From: Mycobacterium cookii
Lineage (GTDB): Bacteria; Actinomycetota; Actinomycetes; Mycobacteriales; Mycobacteriaceae
DNA length: 64,000 nt
NCBI RefSeq assembly: GCF_010727945.1
Contig: NZ_AP022569.1
Span: 4,650,001-4,714,000, forward strand
Reading direction: 5' to 3'
The position numbers and the translations under genes were made by a program. Position 1 is the first letter of the stretch. The number at the start of each line of letters is the position of its first letter. This document shows positions 25,441-35,675 of this stretch, in pieces. A model generated the notes under the pieces. It made no database searches. It saw only the letters and a program-made list of their open reading frames with translations, and was not told the DNA's origin.

Positions 25441-26561
25441 GCGCCTTCGGCCAAGCCGAGCGTCTGACGCACCAGATCGCCGACGGCGTCGGTCTCCACC
25501 AGGAAGCCGTCGTGCCCGTAGATCGACTCGACGATCTGCAGGCCGTCGCAGCCGGGCAGCAGCTCGGCCAGCTCCTCCTGCAGCCGCAGCGGGTAGAGCC
25601 GGTCGGAGGTGATGCCGCCGACCACCGCCGCAACCGGGCAGGCACGCAGCGCGGCGGCCACGCCGCCACGGCCGCGGCCGACGTCGTGGCTGGACAGCGA
25701 CTCGGTGAGCACCACGTAGCTGCCCGCGTCGAACCGCGACACCAGCTTGCCGCCCTGATGCTCCAGGTAGCTCTGGACGGCATAGCGACCGCCCGCCAAC
25801 GGATCCTGTTCGCCCTGAGCGTCGTTGGCGAAGCGGGTGTCCAGCTCGACCTCACCGCGGTAGGTCAGGTGCGCGAAACGCCGCGCGATGTCCAGGCCGT
25901 CCTGGGGGCTGCGTCCGGTGTCGTAGTAGTCACCGCCCTGCCAGTTCGGGTCGGCCCTGATCGCCGCGATCTGGGTGCACTGGGTCCCGATCTGGTCAGC
26001 GGTGGCGCGTGCACCCACCGCCAGCAGTAGACCCGCGCCGACCCGGTCGGGATAGCCGAGCATCCATTCCAGTGCCCGGGCGCCGCCCATCGAGCCGCCG
26101 AGCACAGCGGCGACGTCGGTGATGCCGAGGGCTTCCAGCGCGGCCACGTCGGCGGCGACCTGATCACGCACGGTGATCATTGGAAACCTTGAGCCCCAGG
26201 GCTTTCCGTCGGTGGAGCGGGAACTCGGCCCGGTCGAGCCGCGGCAGCCGCCGAGCACGTTGGTGGCCACCGCGCACCAGCGGTCGGTGTCGATCGGCGC
26301 ACCGGGACCGGCGATGCCGTCCCACCATCCGGGAGTCGGGTGCCCCGGCCCGGCCGGCCCGGTGATGTGCGAGTCTCCGGTCAGCGCGTGCAACACGACG
26401 ACGACGTTGTCGCGGGTGGGCGACAACTCACCCCACCGCTGCACGGCGATGCTGACATCGTCGAGCACCACACCGCTTTCCAGCCTCAGCGAACCGACAT
26501 CGACGATGCCGACTTCACCCTCGGCGGGCAGCGTCTGCGTCGGCACATCTGAGATTGTCAC
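25428..26561 (-). CDS. metX: Homoserine O-acetyltransferase MetX
   Basis: A 377-residue alpha/beta hydrolase-fold protein. [13 protein letters not shown] holds the nucleophilic Ser (about residue 160). Late motifs include [14 protein letters not shown] (Asp region) and YGHDGFLVE (His). The start [18 protein letters not shown] is GTG-initiated and almost identical to remembered Rv3341 (called metA there). It acetylates homoserine from acetyl-CoA, feeding O-acetylhomoserine to MetZ. It lies 22 bases downstream of metZ, both under the SAM-IV riboswitch. Confidence 0.95.
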   Translation of the reverse strand: MTISDVPTQTLPAEGEVGIVDVGSLRLESGVVLDDVSIAVQRWGELSPTRDNVVVVLHALTGDSHITGPAGPGHPTPGWWDGIAGPGAPIDTDRWCAVATNVLGGCRGSTGPSSRSTDGKPWGSRFPMITVRDQVAADVAALEALGITDVAAVLGGSMGGARALEWMLGYPDRVGAGLLLAVGARATADQIGTQCTQIAAIRADPNWQGGDYYDTGRSPQDGLDIARRFAHLTYRGEVELDTRFANDAQGEQDPLAGGRYAVQSYLEHQGGKLVSRFDAGSYVVLTESLSSHDVGRGRGGVAAALRACPVAAVVGGITSDRLYPLRLQEELAELLPGCDGLQIVESIYGHDGFLVETDAVGDLVRQTLGLAEGACSR

Positions 26562-26583
26562 TTAGTCACCTCGCCAAGGCCGC

Positions 26584-27945
26584 TCAGAACGCCGCCACGG
26601 CGCGCGAGTCGCCCACTTCACCGAATGCGCGAGCGGCGGCGAAGCCGAGTTCGAGGTCGGCCAGGATGTCGTCGATGCCCTCGATACCCACGGCCAGCCG
26701 CACCAGGCCGGGCGTCACGCCGGTGGCCAGCTGCTCCTCGGCGCTGAGCTGGGCATGCGTCGTCGACGCCGGGTGAATGACCAGCGACCGCACGTCGCCG
26801 ATGTTGGCGACGTGGCTGTGCAGCCTGAGCGCGTTGACGAAGGCTTTGCCGGCCTCCGCGCCACCGGCCAACTCGAACGACAGCACCGCCCCGGTCCCCT
26901 TGGGTGCCAGCTTCTTTCCCAACTCGTGCCACGGCGAGGTCGGTAGCCCGGCGTAGTTGACCGAAAGGACGTCGTCGTGACCGGCGAGGTACTCGGCGAC
27001 GCGTTGCGCGTTGGCGACGTGACGCTCGATGCGCAGGCTCAGGGTTTCGATGCCCTGGGCGACCAGGAACGCGTTGAACGGCGACGCCGCCGACCCGTAG
27101 TCGCGCAGCAGCTGCACCCGGGCCTTGACCGCGAACGCCGGCGGTCCCAGCTCGGCGTACACCACGCCGTGGTAGCTGGGGTCGGGGGTGGTGAAACCGG
27201 GGAAGCGGCCCTGCGTCCAGTCGAAGGTGCCCCCGTCGACGATCGCCCCGGCGATCGCGGCGCCGTGTCCGCCGAGGTATTTGGTGGCCGAGTGCACCAC
27301 GATGTCGGCGCCCTGGGCGATCGGCTGGATGAGATAAGGCGTGGCGATGGTGTTGTCGACGATCAGCGGCACACCGTGCTCGTGCGCGACCGCGGAGACG
27401 CCGGGGGTGTCCAGGATGTCGATCTGCGGGTTGGAGATCGTCTCAGCGAAGAACGCCTTGGTGTTGGGGCGCACCGCGGCCCGCCATGAATCCAGGTCGT
27501 CGGGGTTCTCGACGAAACTCACCTCGATACCCAGCTTGGGCAGCGAGTAGTGGAACAGGTTGTAGGTGCCGCCGTAGAGCCGCGGGCTGGAGACGATGTG
27601 ATCGCCCGCGGCGGCAACATTCAGGATGGCGAACGTTTCGGCGGCCTGGCCCGAGGACAGGAACACCGCGGCCACCCCGCCCTCCAGGGCGGCGATGCGC
27701 TGTTCGACGACGTCGGTGGTCGGATTCCCGATGCGGGTGTAGATGTTGCCGGGGACTTCCAGGCCGAACAGTGCCGCAGCGTGGGTGGTGTCGTCGAAGG
27801 TGTACGACGTGGTCTGGTAGATCGGCAGCGCACGGGCGTTGGTGGCCGGGTCCGGGTGTTGGCCGGCGTGGATCTGCTTGGTCTCGAACGACCAGTGTGC
27901 GGTCGGATCGACTTCAGAGTCGGTTTTGGGGATTTCGGAGCTCAC
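26584..27945 (-). CDS. metZ: O-acetylhomoserine sulfhydrylase (MetY/MetZ, annotated MetC in M. tuberculosis)
   Basis: A 453-residue PLP enzyme of the Cys/Met metabolism family. SSGQAAETFAILN and VVHSATKYLGGHG (PLP-binding Lys near residue 220) are the key motifs. The N-terminus WSFETKQIHAGQHPDPATNARALPIYQ is typical of O-acetylhomoserine sulfhydrylases. It makes homocysteine directly from O-acetylhomoserine and sulfide. It corresponds to Rv3340. It is the first gene after the SAM-IV riboswitch and is followed by metX. The start is GTG. Confidence 0.93.
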   Translation of the reverse strand: MSSEIPKTDSEVDPTAHWSFETKQIHAGQHPDPATNARALPIYQTTSYTFDDTTHAAALFGLEVPGNIYTRIGNPTTDVVEQRIAALEGGVAAVFLSSGQAAETFAILNVAAAGDHIVSSPRLYGGTYNLFHYSLPKLGIEVSFVENPDDLDSWRAAVRPNTKAFFAETISNPQIDILDTPGVSAVAHEHGVPLIVDNTIATPYLIQPIAQGADIVVHSATKYLGGHGAAIAGAIVDGGTFDWTQGRFPGFTTPDPSYHGVVYAELGPPAFAVKARVQLLRDYGSAASPFNAFLVAQGIETLSLRIERHVANAQRVAEYLAGHDDVLSVNYAGLPTSPWHELGKKLAPKGTGAVLSFELAGGAEAGKAFVNALRLHSHVANIGDVRSLVIHPASTTHAQLSAEEQLATGVTPGLVRLAVGIEGIDDILADLELGFAAARAFGEVGDSRAVAAF

Positions 27946-27995
27946 GATGGGTGCTTTCTGGGAAGTGGGTCGGTCAGATGCTGGCGGGGGCGCCG

Positions 27996-28019
27996 CCGGG
28001 TCATCACGCGATGACGCGG
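27996..28019 (-). terminator. GC-rich hairpin between riboswitch and metZ, possible attenuator
   Basis: GTCATC (28000-28005) pairs with GATGAC (28010-28015) across four bases, and three more G-C pairs continue after one mismatch. It lies in the metZ leader between the aptamer and the gene, with no U-run. It could be part of the expression platform, but this is only a position-based guess. Confidence 0.3.
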
Positions 28020-28113
28020 GCGCTCGGGCGGTCAGCAGCTGCGACGCACATTGGGCCAGCCCACATAAGTACGCATCAGGTTTCCCTGTCTACTCGGGGG
28101 GCCCGTCCAGGCG

Positions 28114-28234
28114 GACCCGCGCTTGCCGACGTAGCCGCTGCTGGCTACTCAACCTGGTCGTCTCCCGGGGCACCCCACCGCGGTTGGAGGGTTGCCGGCC
28201 AGCAAGCCGGGGCTTGACGCTGGCGCTCATGACC
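28114..28234 (-). ncRNA. SAM-IV riboswitch of the metZ-metX operon
   Basis: The minus-strand sequence starts GGTCATGAGCGCCAGCG and contains AAGCCCCGGCTTGCTGGCC, GGCAACCCTCC, CGCGGTGGGGTGCCCC and CCAGGTTGAGTAG. It ends near GGCAAGCGCGGGTC. This is almost identical to the mycobacterial SAM-IV aptamer of about 119 nt whose structure has been solved. SAM-IV senses S-adenosylmethionine and lowers expression of methionine genes when it is abundant. The aptamer ends about 170 bases before metZ. Confidence 0.95.
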
Positions 28235-28419
28235 TGGCAGCAGCCTAACGCACGGCGCCGACCTCGTGCCACTGGGTGCTCCCGCCTTTGTTCGGGTCAG
28301 CCCCCGAATCGCCCCAGCGCCCGTGCGAGGCAACACCGGAGCAAAACCCCTTGATAACGTGGCAGCGAGAACGCTTAGCTCCTCAAACTCTGACCTCTAA
28401 TGACGCCGGGAGACAGACA

Positions 28420-30657
28420 GTGTGCGCCGATAAGCCCACCATCATCTATACGTTGACCGACGAGGCGCCGCTGCTGGCGACGTACGCGTTCCTGCCGATC
28501 GTGCGAGCTTTCGCGGAACCGGCAGGCATCGAGATCAAGACCAGTGACATCTCGGTCGCCACTCGGATCCTGTCCGAGTTCCCCGAGGAGCTCACTGAGG
28601 AGCAGCGGGTCCCGAACAATCTGGCCGAGCTGGGCCGGCTGACCCACGAGCCCGACACCAACATCATCAAGCTGCCCAACATCAGTGCCTCGGTGCCGCA
28701 GCTGCTCGCGGCGATCAAGGAGCTGCAGGGCAAGGGGTACAAGATCCCCGACTTTCCGCACTCGCCAAAGACGGACGAGGAGAAGGAGATTCGCGACCGT
28801 TACACGAAGTGTCTCGGTAGCGCGGTGAACCCCGTTCTCCGGCAAGGGAATTCGGACCGTCGTGCGCCCAACGCGGTCAAGGAGTACGCCCGCAAGCACC
28901 CGCACAGCATGGGCGAGTGGTCGCAGGCGTCACGCACGCACGTGGCCACCATGCGGCACGGGGACTTCTACCACGGCGAGAAGTCGATGACGCTGGACCG
29001 CGGGCGCGACGTGAAGATGGAGCTCAAGACCAAGGGCGGCGAGACGATCGTGCTCAAACCCAAGGTCTCGCTGCTGGACGGCGATGTCATCGACAGCATG
29101 TTCATGAGCAAGAAGGCGCTCTGCGAGTTCTACGAACAGCAGATGGAAGACGCCTACGAGACCGGCGTGATGTTCTCACTGCACGTCAAGGCGACCATGA
29201 TGCGCGTCTCGCACCCGATCGTGTTCGGTCACGCGGTGAAGATCTTCTACAAAGAGGCGTTCGCCAAGCACCAGGAGCTGTTCGACGAGCTCGGCGTCAA
29301 CGTCAACAACGGTCTGGCTGATCTGTACGACAAGATCGAGTCGCTGCCGGCGTCGCTGCACGACGAGGTCATCCGCGACCTGCACGCCTGCCACGAACAC
29401 CGGCCCGAGCTGGCGATGGTGGATTCGGCCAAGGGCATTAGCAACTTTCACTCACCCAGCGACGTGATCGTCGACGCGTCGATGCCGGCGATGATCCGCG
29501 CGGGCGGCAAGATGTACGGCGCCGACGGACGGCAGAAGGACACCAAGGCGGTCAACCCGGAGTCCACCTTCTCCCGCATCTATCAAGAGATCATCAACTT
29601 CTGCAAGACGCACGGCCAGTTCGACCCGACGACGATGGGCACCGTTCCCAACGTCGGCCTGATGGCGCAGCAGGCCGAGGAATACGGCTCGCACGACAAG
29701 ACATTCGAGATTCCCGAAGAGGGCGTCGCCAACATCGTCGACCTCGAGACCGGTGAGGTTCTGCTGACCCAGAACGTCGAAGCCGGCGACATCTGGCGGA
29801 TGCCGATCGTCAGGGACGAGCCGATCCGCGACTGGGTCAAGCTGGCCGTCAACCGGGCGCGGAACTCCGGCATGCCGGTGGTGTTCTGGCTGGACCAGGA
29901 GCGTCCGCACGAGAACGAGCTGCGCACGAAGGTCAACACATACCTGGCCGATTACGACACCGAGGGCCTAGACATCCAGATCATGTCGCAGGAACGGGCC
30001 ATGCGGCACACCATCGAACGCGCGATGCGCGGGCAGGACACCATCGCCGCGACCGGAAACATCTTGCGCGACTACCTGACTGACCTGTTCCCGATCCTGG
30101 AGCTGGGCACCAGCGCGAAGATGCTGTCGATCGTCCCGCTGATGGACGGCGGCGGCATGTACGAGACCGGCGCGGGTGGATCGGCGCCCAAGCACGTCCA
30201 CCAACTGGTCGAGGAGAACCACCTGCGCTGGGATTCCCTCGGTGAATACCTGGCGCTGGGAGCGTGTTTCGAGGACGTGGGGATCAAGACCGGCAACGAG
30301 CGCGCCAAGATTCTCGGCGTCACGCTGGACAAGGCGATCGGGAAGTTGCTGGAGAACAACAAGAGTCCGTCGCGCAAGACCGGCGAGCTCGACAACCGCG
30401 GCAGCCAGTTCTACCTGGCGCTGTACTGGGCCCGGGAACTCGCCGCGCAACACGACGACGAAGAGCTGCAGAAGCACTTCGCCGTGCTGGCCGAAGCGCT
30501 GGGCCGCAACGAAGACAAAATCCTGGCCGAGCTCGCCGAAGTGCAGGGTGAGGCAGTCGACATCGGCGGCTACTACCAGCCGGACCGGGAGAAGACGACC
30601 GCGGTGATGCGGCCCAGCAAGACGCTCAACGACGCGCTGGCCGACTCAACCAGCTGA
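28420..30657 (+). CDS. icd2: Monomeric NADP-isocitrate dehydrogenase (Icd2 type)
   Basis: A 745-residue protein when started at GTG 28420 ([12 protein letters not shown]), exactly the length of M. tuberculosis Icd2 (Rv0066c). Landmark segments of monomeric IDH are visible: [68 protein letters not shown] and [15 protein letters not shown]. It oxidises isocitrate to 2-oxoglutarate with NADP in the TCA cycle. The weak ribosome site GGGAGA lies about six bases before the GTG. The frame is open upstream, but the family begins here. It is divergent from metZ across the riboswitch leader. Confidence 0.95.
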   Translation: MCADKPTIIYTLTDEAPLLATYAFLPIVRAFAEPAGIEIKTSDISVATRILSEFPEELTEEQRVPNNLAELGRLTHEPDTNIIKLPNISASVPQLLAAIKELQGKGYKIPDFPHSPKTDEEKEIRDRYTKCLGSAVNPVLRQGNSDRRAPNAVKEYARKHPHSMGEWSQASRTHVATMRHGDFYHGEKSMTLDRGRDVKMELKTKGGETIVLKPKVSLLDGDVIDSMFMSKKALCEFYEQQMEDAYETGVMFSLHVKATMMRVSHPIVFGHAVKIFYKEAFAKHQELFDELGVNVNNGLADLYDKIESLPASLHDEVIRDLHACHEHRPELAMVDSAKGISNFHSPSDVIVDASMPAMIRAGGKMYGADGRQKDTKAVNPESTFSRIYQEIINFCKTHGQFDPTTMGTVPNVGLMAQQAEEYGSHDKTFEIPEEGVANIVDLETGEVLLTQNVEAGDIWRMPIVRDEPIRDWVKLAVNRARNSGMPVVFWLDQERPHENELRTKVNTYLADYDTEGLDIQIMSQERAMRHTIERAMRGQDTIAATGNILRDYLTDLFPILELGTSAKMLSIVPLMDGGGMYETGAGGSAPKHVHQLVEENHLRWDSLGEYLALGACFEDVGIKTGNERAKILGVTLDKAIGKLLENNKSPSRKTGELDNRGSQFYLALYWARELAAQHDDEELQKHFAVLAEALGRNEDKILAELAEVQGEAVDIGGYYQPDREKTTAVMRPSKTLNDALADSTS

Positions 30658-30674
30658 CCGCGGGGCGGGACGGC

Positions 30675-30689
30675 GCTCTCGCAGAGAGC
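30675..30689. terminator. Short hairpin between convergent genes
   Basis: GCTCTC-GCA-GAGAGC forms a perfect six-pair stem between the icd2 stop and the stop of the convergent alpha/beta hydrolase gene. It has no U-run, so any terminator function would be of the actinobacterial stem-only kind. Confidence 0.4.
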
Positions 30690-31531
30690 TAGGCAGTCGG
30701 CTGGTCCAGCGCCCGGATCGGCGGGATGTGCTCGTCGAGAAATCCGGCGATGACCTCGGTGACCAGCGCCGGCGCCTCGAACATCGGGATGTGCCCGACG
30801 CCGGCGAGTGTTGTGACCTTGTTCGCCGGGGGCAGGTGGTTGATGAAATGCCCGCTGAACTTTTCCGGAGGGACGACCCGGTCTTTCTCGCAGAGCACCA
30901 GATGCGTGGGGACGTCGGTCTCCGCCAACTCCATCAGCCCGGGCATCAGCAGCGATTTGAGCAGCAGCTGAAAGTAGGCCGGGCAGTGCTTCAGGTCGTC
31001 GACGACCTGAAGCAGTTCGTCCTCGCTGATGCCGTCGGGCGATCCGCTGATGGGCAGGGTGCCGATCTTCCGGCTCAGCGGCAGGCGCAATAGTCGCGGA
31101 CCGAGCAGGTGTGCGAGCACCCATACCGGCATACCGCCGACGAACTTGGCGATCACCTCGAACTTCGTCGGGCTCCATCGATGCCAGCCGCCGGCCGGGG
31201 CGATGCCGGTGACCGTCCGCGCCCGGCCACGACGTTCCAGTTCGAAGGCCACCCAGCCGCCGAGCGAGTTGCCGACGATGTGGGCCGTGTCCCAGCCCAG
31301 TTGGTCGAGTTGCCGCTCAATGTGGTCGGCCAGGACTGCGGAGCTCAGAAACCAGGTGCCCGACCGTGGCCCACCGTGGTGACCGGCCATGGTCGGGGCG
31401 AACACCTCGTAGCGGCCGGTGTCGGCCAACTGCGGGGCCACCTTCTCCCACACCAGCTGGGAAATCAGGAAGGGGTGCAGCATCAGCACCGGTTCACCAG
31501 ACCCGAGATGAATTGGAGCGCGGCTCGTCAT
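30689..31531 (-). CDS. Alpha/beta hydrolase
   Basis: A 280-residue protein. The nucleophile elbow is VGNSLGGWVA (Ser near residue 95). The acid is in VLCEKDRVVPPE and the histidine in VGHIPMFEAP. The oxyanion-side segment is VLMLHPF. It covers the region that is split into Rv3338 and Rv3337 in M. tuberculosis and is intact here. The ATG at 31531 starts MTSRAPIHLGSGEPVL, a natural beginning for this fold; the 42 residues of open frame upstream are ignored. It is divergent from trpS. The substrate is unknown. Confidence 0.87.
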   Translation of the reverse strand: MTSRAPIHLGSGEPVLMLHPFLISQLVWEKVAPQLADTGRYEVFAPTMAGHHGGPRSGTWFLSSAVLADHIERQLDQLGWDTAHIVGNSLGGWVAFELERRGRARTVTGIAPAGGWHRWSPTKFEVIAKFVGGMPVWVLAHLLGPRLLRLPLSRKIGTLPISGSPDGISEDELLQVVDDLKHCPAYFQLLLKSLLMPGLMELAETDVPTHLVLCEKDRVVPPEKFSGHFINHLPPANKVTTLAGVGHIPMFEAPALVTEVIAGFLDEHIPPIRALDQPTA

Positions 31532-31598
31532 GCAGCCGACCCTAAAGGCGATACCGGCGGTACTGCAAGAAGGGGTGGTTTCCGCGTGAAAAGATTGA

Positions 31599-32627
<1,029 letters not shown>

Positions 32628-32636
32628 CGGGTCATC

Positions 32637-33665
32637 ATGAGCGAACCGGGCAAGCCAGGAATCGTGGATCGGCTGCGGGCGCGGTTCGGGTGGTTCGACC
32701 ACACGATGCGGGCCAACGACTGGTTCGACGAGACACTGGGCAACTTCTTCGCCGCCGGTCTGACGTACTACACCATTTTCGCGTTGTTCCCGTTGCTGAT
32801 GATCGGTTTCAGCGTCGCCGGTTTCCTGCTGTCGCACCGGCCCGATCTGCTTGCCGGGATCGACAACAAGGTCAGGTCCGCGGTGCCCGGCGCACTGGGG
32901 CAGCAGTTGCTTGACCTGATGGATTCGGCGATCGACGCGCGGGCCTCGGTCGGTGTGATCGGTTTGACCGTTGCGGTGTGGGTCGGTCTGAACTGGATGA
33001 GCAATCTGCGGGTGGCGCTGACCGAGATGTGGCGGCAGACCGACGGTTCGCACGGATACATTCGCACCAAGTTCTCCGACCTCGGCGCGATGGTCTCGTC
33101 GTTCGTGGCGATCGTCGCCACCTTGGCGCTCAGTGCGCTGACCGGTGCGGCGTCGATGGCCAAGGTGTTGGGGTGGGTCGGCATTCACAATGCGCCGGTG
33201 CTGGACGGGATCCTGCGCGCGGTGTCGGTGCTGGTGTCATTTCTGCTGTCGTGGTTGGTGTTCTCCTGGATGATCGCCCGGTTACCCAGGGAGCCAGTCG
33301 ATTTCAAGAGTTCGATCCGTGCTGCGCTGCTGGCCGCCGTCGGCTTCGAGGTGTTCAAGTTGGTCGCCTCGATCTATCTGAGATCGGTGCTGCGAAGCCC
33401 GGCCGGTGCGACGTTCGGCCCGGTGCTGGGTTTGATGGTGTTCGCCTATGTGACCGCGCGCCTGCTGCTGTTCGCCACCGCGTGGGCGGCGACGTCGACG
33501 GAGAACTCGACCGAGGCGCCGGTCGAGCCGCCGGAGCTTGCGGTTATCACACCCAGAGCGCATCTGGACGAGCAACTCGTCACCAAAGCGACAGTCGCGG
33601 CGGTGGCGGTGGGAGCGGCTGGTGCACTTGGTGTTTCGAGGCTGCTCAGGCGGAAGAAGAATTAG
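32637..33665 (+). CDS. YihY/virulence factor BrkB-family membrane protein
   Basis: A 342-residue inner-membrane protein. LGNFFAAGLTYYTIFALFPLLMIG is the hallmark YihY N-terminal helix. About six hydrophobic helices follow, with GLTVAVWVGLNWMSNLRVALTEMW and PVLGLMVFAYVTARLLLFATAWAA. The C-terminal 40 residues are hydrophilic, then a short helix, then basic. Its function in mycobacteria is unclear (Rv3335c homologue). It is nine bases after trpS on the same strand. Confidence 0.88.
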   Translation: MSEPGKPGIVDRLRARFGWFDHTMRANDWFDETLGNFFAAGLTYYTIFALFPLLMIGFSVAGFLLSHRPDLLAGIDNKVRSAVPGALGQQLLDLMDSAIDARASVGVIGLTVAVWVGLNWMSNLRVALTEMWRQTDGSHGYIRTKFSDLGAMVSSFVAIVATLALSALTGAASMAKVLGWVGIHNAPVLDGILRAVSVLVSFLLSWLVFSWMIARLPREPVDFKSSIRAALLAAVGFEVFKLVASIYLRSVLRSPAGATFGPVLGLMVFAYVTARLLLFATAWAATSTENSTEAPVEPPELAVITPRAHLDEQLVTKATVAAVAVGAAGALGVSRLLRRKKN

Positions 33666-33777
33666 CATCACGGTTGTCTCTTTACCGACACGATTCAGCC
33701 ACGACAAAGCGAGTCTGTCTTCGGGCGTGTCATCCTCAGGGGCACGGACGATTGCTGTACGCAAAGGCGGGTAGGCG

Positions 33778-34536
33778 ATGTCAGAACCAAACCTCTTCCA
33801 TAAACTGGCAGCGGAAACGATCGGCACCTTTTGGCTGGTGCTTGGTGGCGTTGGCAGCGCGGTTTTCGCGGCGCAGGCCCACAGCGCCGATCTCTACCCA
33901 TTGGGCATCGGCTACCTCGGCGTGTCCCTGGCGTTCGGTCTGACCGTACTGACCGGCGTGTACGCGTTCGGAGCGATCTCGGGCGGGCATTTCAACCCGG
34001 CCGTCACCCTGGGGGCCGCATTGGCTCACCGCGTGCAGTGGAAAATTCTGCCTGCGTACTGGATCGTCCAGGTGATCGGTGGCTTGCTCGCCGGACTGGT
34101 GATCTACTACATCGCCGCCGGCAAGCCCGGTTTCGTGGCTACCGGGCATTTAGGGGCCAACGGCTATGGCGAAAATTCCCCCGGTGGCTATCCACTGAGT
34201 GCAGTCATCCTCGCCGAGATCGTTTTGACAGCCCTCTTTCTGCTCGTCATCCTCGGCTCGACCGACGAGCGGGCGCCGAAGGGCTTCGCCGGCGTGTCCA
34301 TCGGGTTCGCGTTGGCGCTCACCAACTTGGTCGCCATTCCGATCTCCAACGCGTCGATCAACCCGGCCCGGTCCACCGCTGTGGCGTTCTTCAACGGCAA
34401 CGGCGCTCCCGCGCAGCTGTGGGTGTTCTGGCTGGCGCCGCTGATCGGCGGGGCGATCGCCGGCATCGCTTACCCATTCCTGTTCGGGCGCGCGGAGGAC
34501 GCCGCGCACCAGCCGGTGCCGACAAGCTCCGGCTAG
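33778..34536 (+). CDS. aqpZ: Aquaporin Z-type water channel
   Basis: A 252-residue MIP-family protein with six membrane segments. The two NPA boxes are HFNPAVT (near residue 75) and SINPARS (near 195). The Arg after the second box and the His in GGHFNPA are consistent with a water-selective AqpZ-like pore. The ribosome site AAAGGCGGG precedes ATG 33778. No aquaporin is remembered at this place in M. tuberculosis, so this looks like an insertion or a loss there. Its stop forms CTAG with the stop of convergent nagA. Confidence 0.93.
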   Translation: MSEPNLFHKLAAETIGTFWLVLGGVGSAVFAAQAHSADLYPLGIGYLGVSLAFGLTVLTGVYAFGAISGGHFNPAVTLGAALAHRVQWKILPAYWIVQVIGGLLAGLVIYYIAAGKPGFVATGHLGANGYGENSPGGYPLSAVILAEIVLTALFLLVILGSTDERAPKGFAGVSIGFALALTNLVAIPISNASINPARSTAVAFFNGNGAPAQLWVFWLAPLIGGAIAGIAYPFLFGRAEDAAHQPVPTSSG

Positions 34537-35675
34537 TCGTCCGCCAACCAGCTGCCGTGTGCCATGACGGCGGCGACCCGTAAATCACCGTCCAGCACAA
34601 CCAGATTGGCCTGTGCCCCGACGCGTAGGTTGCCAGCGTCATCCAGGCCCAGTGCTCTGGCCGGGGTCGTCGATGTCAGCCCCACCGCGGCGGTGAGTGC
34701 TGCGTCCGGGTCAGACCCGAAGCGGGCCGCGGTGCGGAACAGCCGGTCCATCGTCGCGGTGCTGCCCGCAATCGTCGACGTACCGCGGACACGCGCGACC
34801 CCGTCGACGACGTCGACCGGCGTTGTGCCGAGCCGGAATTCGCCGTCGCCGAGGCCCGCCGCTGCGGTGGCGTCGGTGACCAGGGCCACCCGGTCGGCGC
34901 CTGCGGCCCTGGTCGTTGCGTGTACGACCGCGGGGTGGACGTGCACGCCGTCGGCGATCAACTCGACGGTGACCCGGGCGTCTTCCAGCAGTGCCAGCGC
35001 GGGACCGGGCTCGCGGTGATGCAGCGGCCGCATCGCGTTGAACAGGTGGGTGCCGACCGTCGCGCCGAGGTCGATGGCGCGGCGGGTCTGCTGGTAACTG
35101 GCATCGGTATGGCCAAGGGCGACAACCACTCCAGCGTCAACCAGCCGGGCGATCGCCGCGTCGCTGCCGCTGCGTTCGGGCGCTAGGGTGGCCATCCTGA
35201 TGGCGCCGTCGCCGGCCGCCAGCAGCGCGTCCATCTCGGCCGGCACGGGGTCGCGCAACTGGGTGTGGTCGTGTGCGCCGCAGTGCACCGCGCTCAGCCA
35301 CGGGCCTTCGAGATGAATACCGGCGATCGCGCCGTCCCGGGTCGCCTCGGCGAGTGCCCGCACCCCGCGAAGAAGGTCAGCGGCGTCGGCTGTGATCAGG
35401 CTCGCCAGCGTGGTCGTCGTGCCGTGCCCGCGGTGAAAACTCGCCGCTCGCATGATCTCTGAGATGTCGCCGTCGAGATACGACGCACCGCCGCCACCGT
35501 GCACGTGGATGTCGACGAAGCCGGGAACGATCACCGCGTCGGGCAGATCGACATCGGGAACACCCGGCGGGGCGCCCGGACCGCAGCCGACGACCTGCGG
35601 GCCGGCGGTGTGCACCCAGCCCGGCCGGCAGACGCCTTGCTCGAGTACGACAGTGCCTGCCGCGATCAGCGGCAT
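34533..35675 (-). CDS. nagA: N-acetylglucosamine-6-phosphate deacetylase NagA
   Basis: A 380-residue amidohydrolase. The metal-binding motif FVDIHVHGGGG is near residue 53. Later motifs include IHLEGPWLS (metal Glu), VALGHTDASY, GTHLFNAMRPLHHREPG and ALVTDATAAAG. It deacetylates N-acetylglucosamine-6-phosphate during amino-sugar and peptidoglycan recycling. It corresponds to Rv3332 (383 aa). The start overlaps the end of the sugar transporter gene by ten bases, indicating one operon with it. Confidence 0.94.
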   Translation of the reverse strand: MPLIAAGTVVLEQGVCRPGWVHTAGPQVVGCGPGAPPGVPDVDLPDAVIVPGFVDIHVHGGGGASYLDGDISEIMRAASFHRGHGTTTTLASLITADAADLLRGVRALAEATRDGAIAGIHLEGPWLSAVHCGAHDHTQLRDPVPAEMDALLAAGDGAIRMATLAPERSGSDAAIARLVDAGVVVALGHTDASYQQTRRAIDLGATVGTHLFNAMRPLHHREPGPALALLEDARVTVELIADGVHVHPAVVHATTRAAGADRVALVTDATAAAGLGDGEFRLGTTPVDVVDGVARVRGTSTIAGSTATMDRLFRTAARFGSDPDAALTAAVGLTSTTPARALGLDDAGNLRVGAQANLVVLDGDLRVAAVMAHGSWLADD

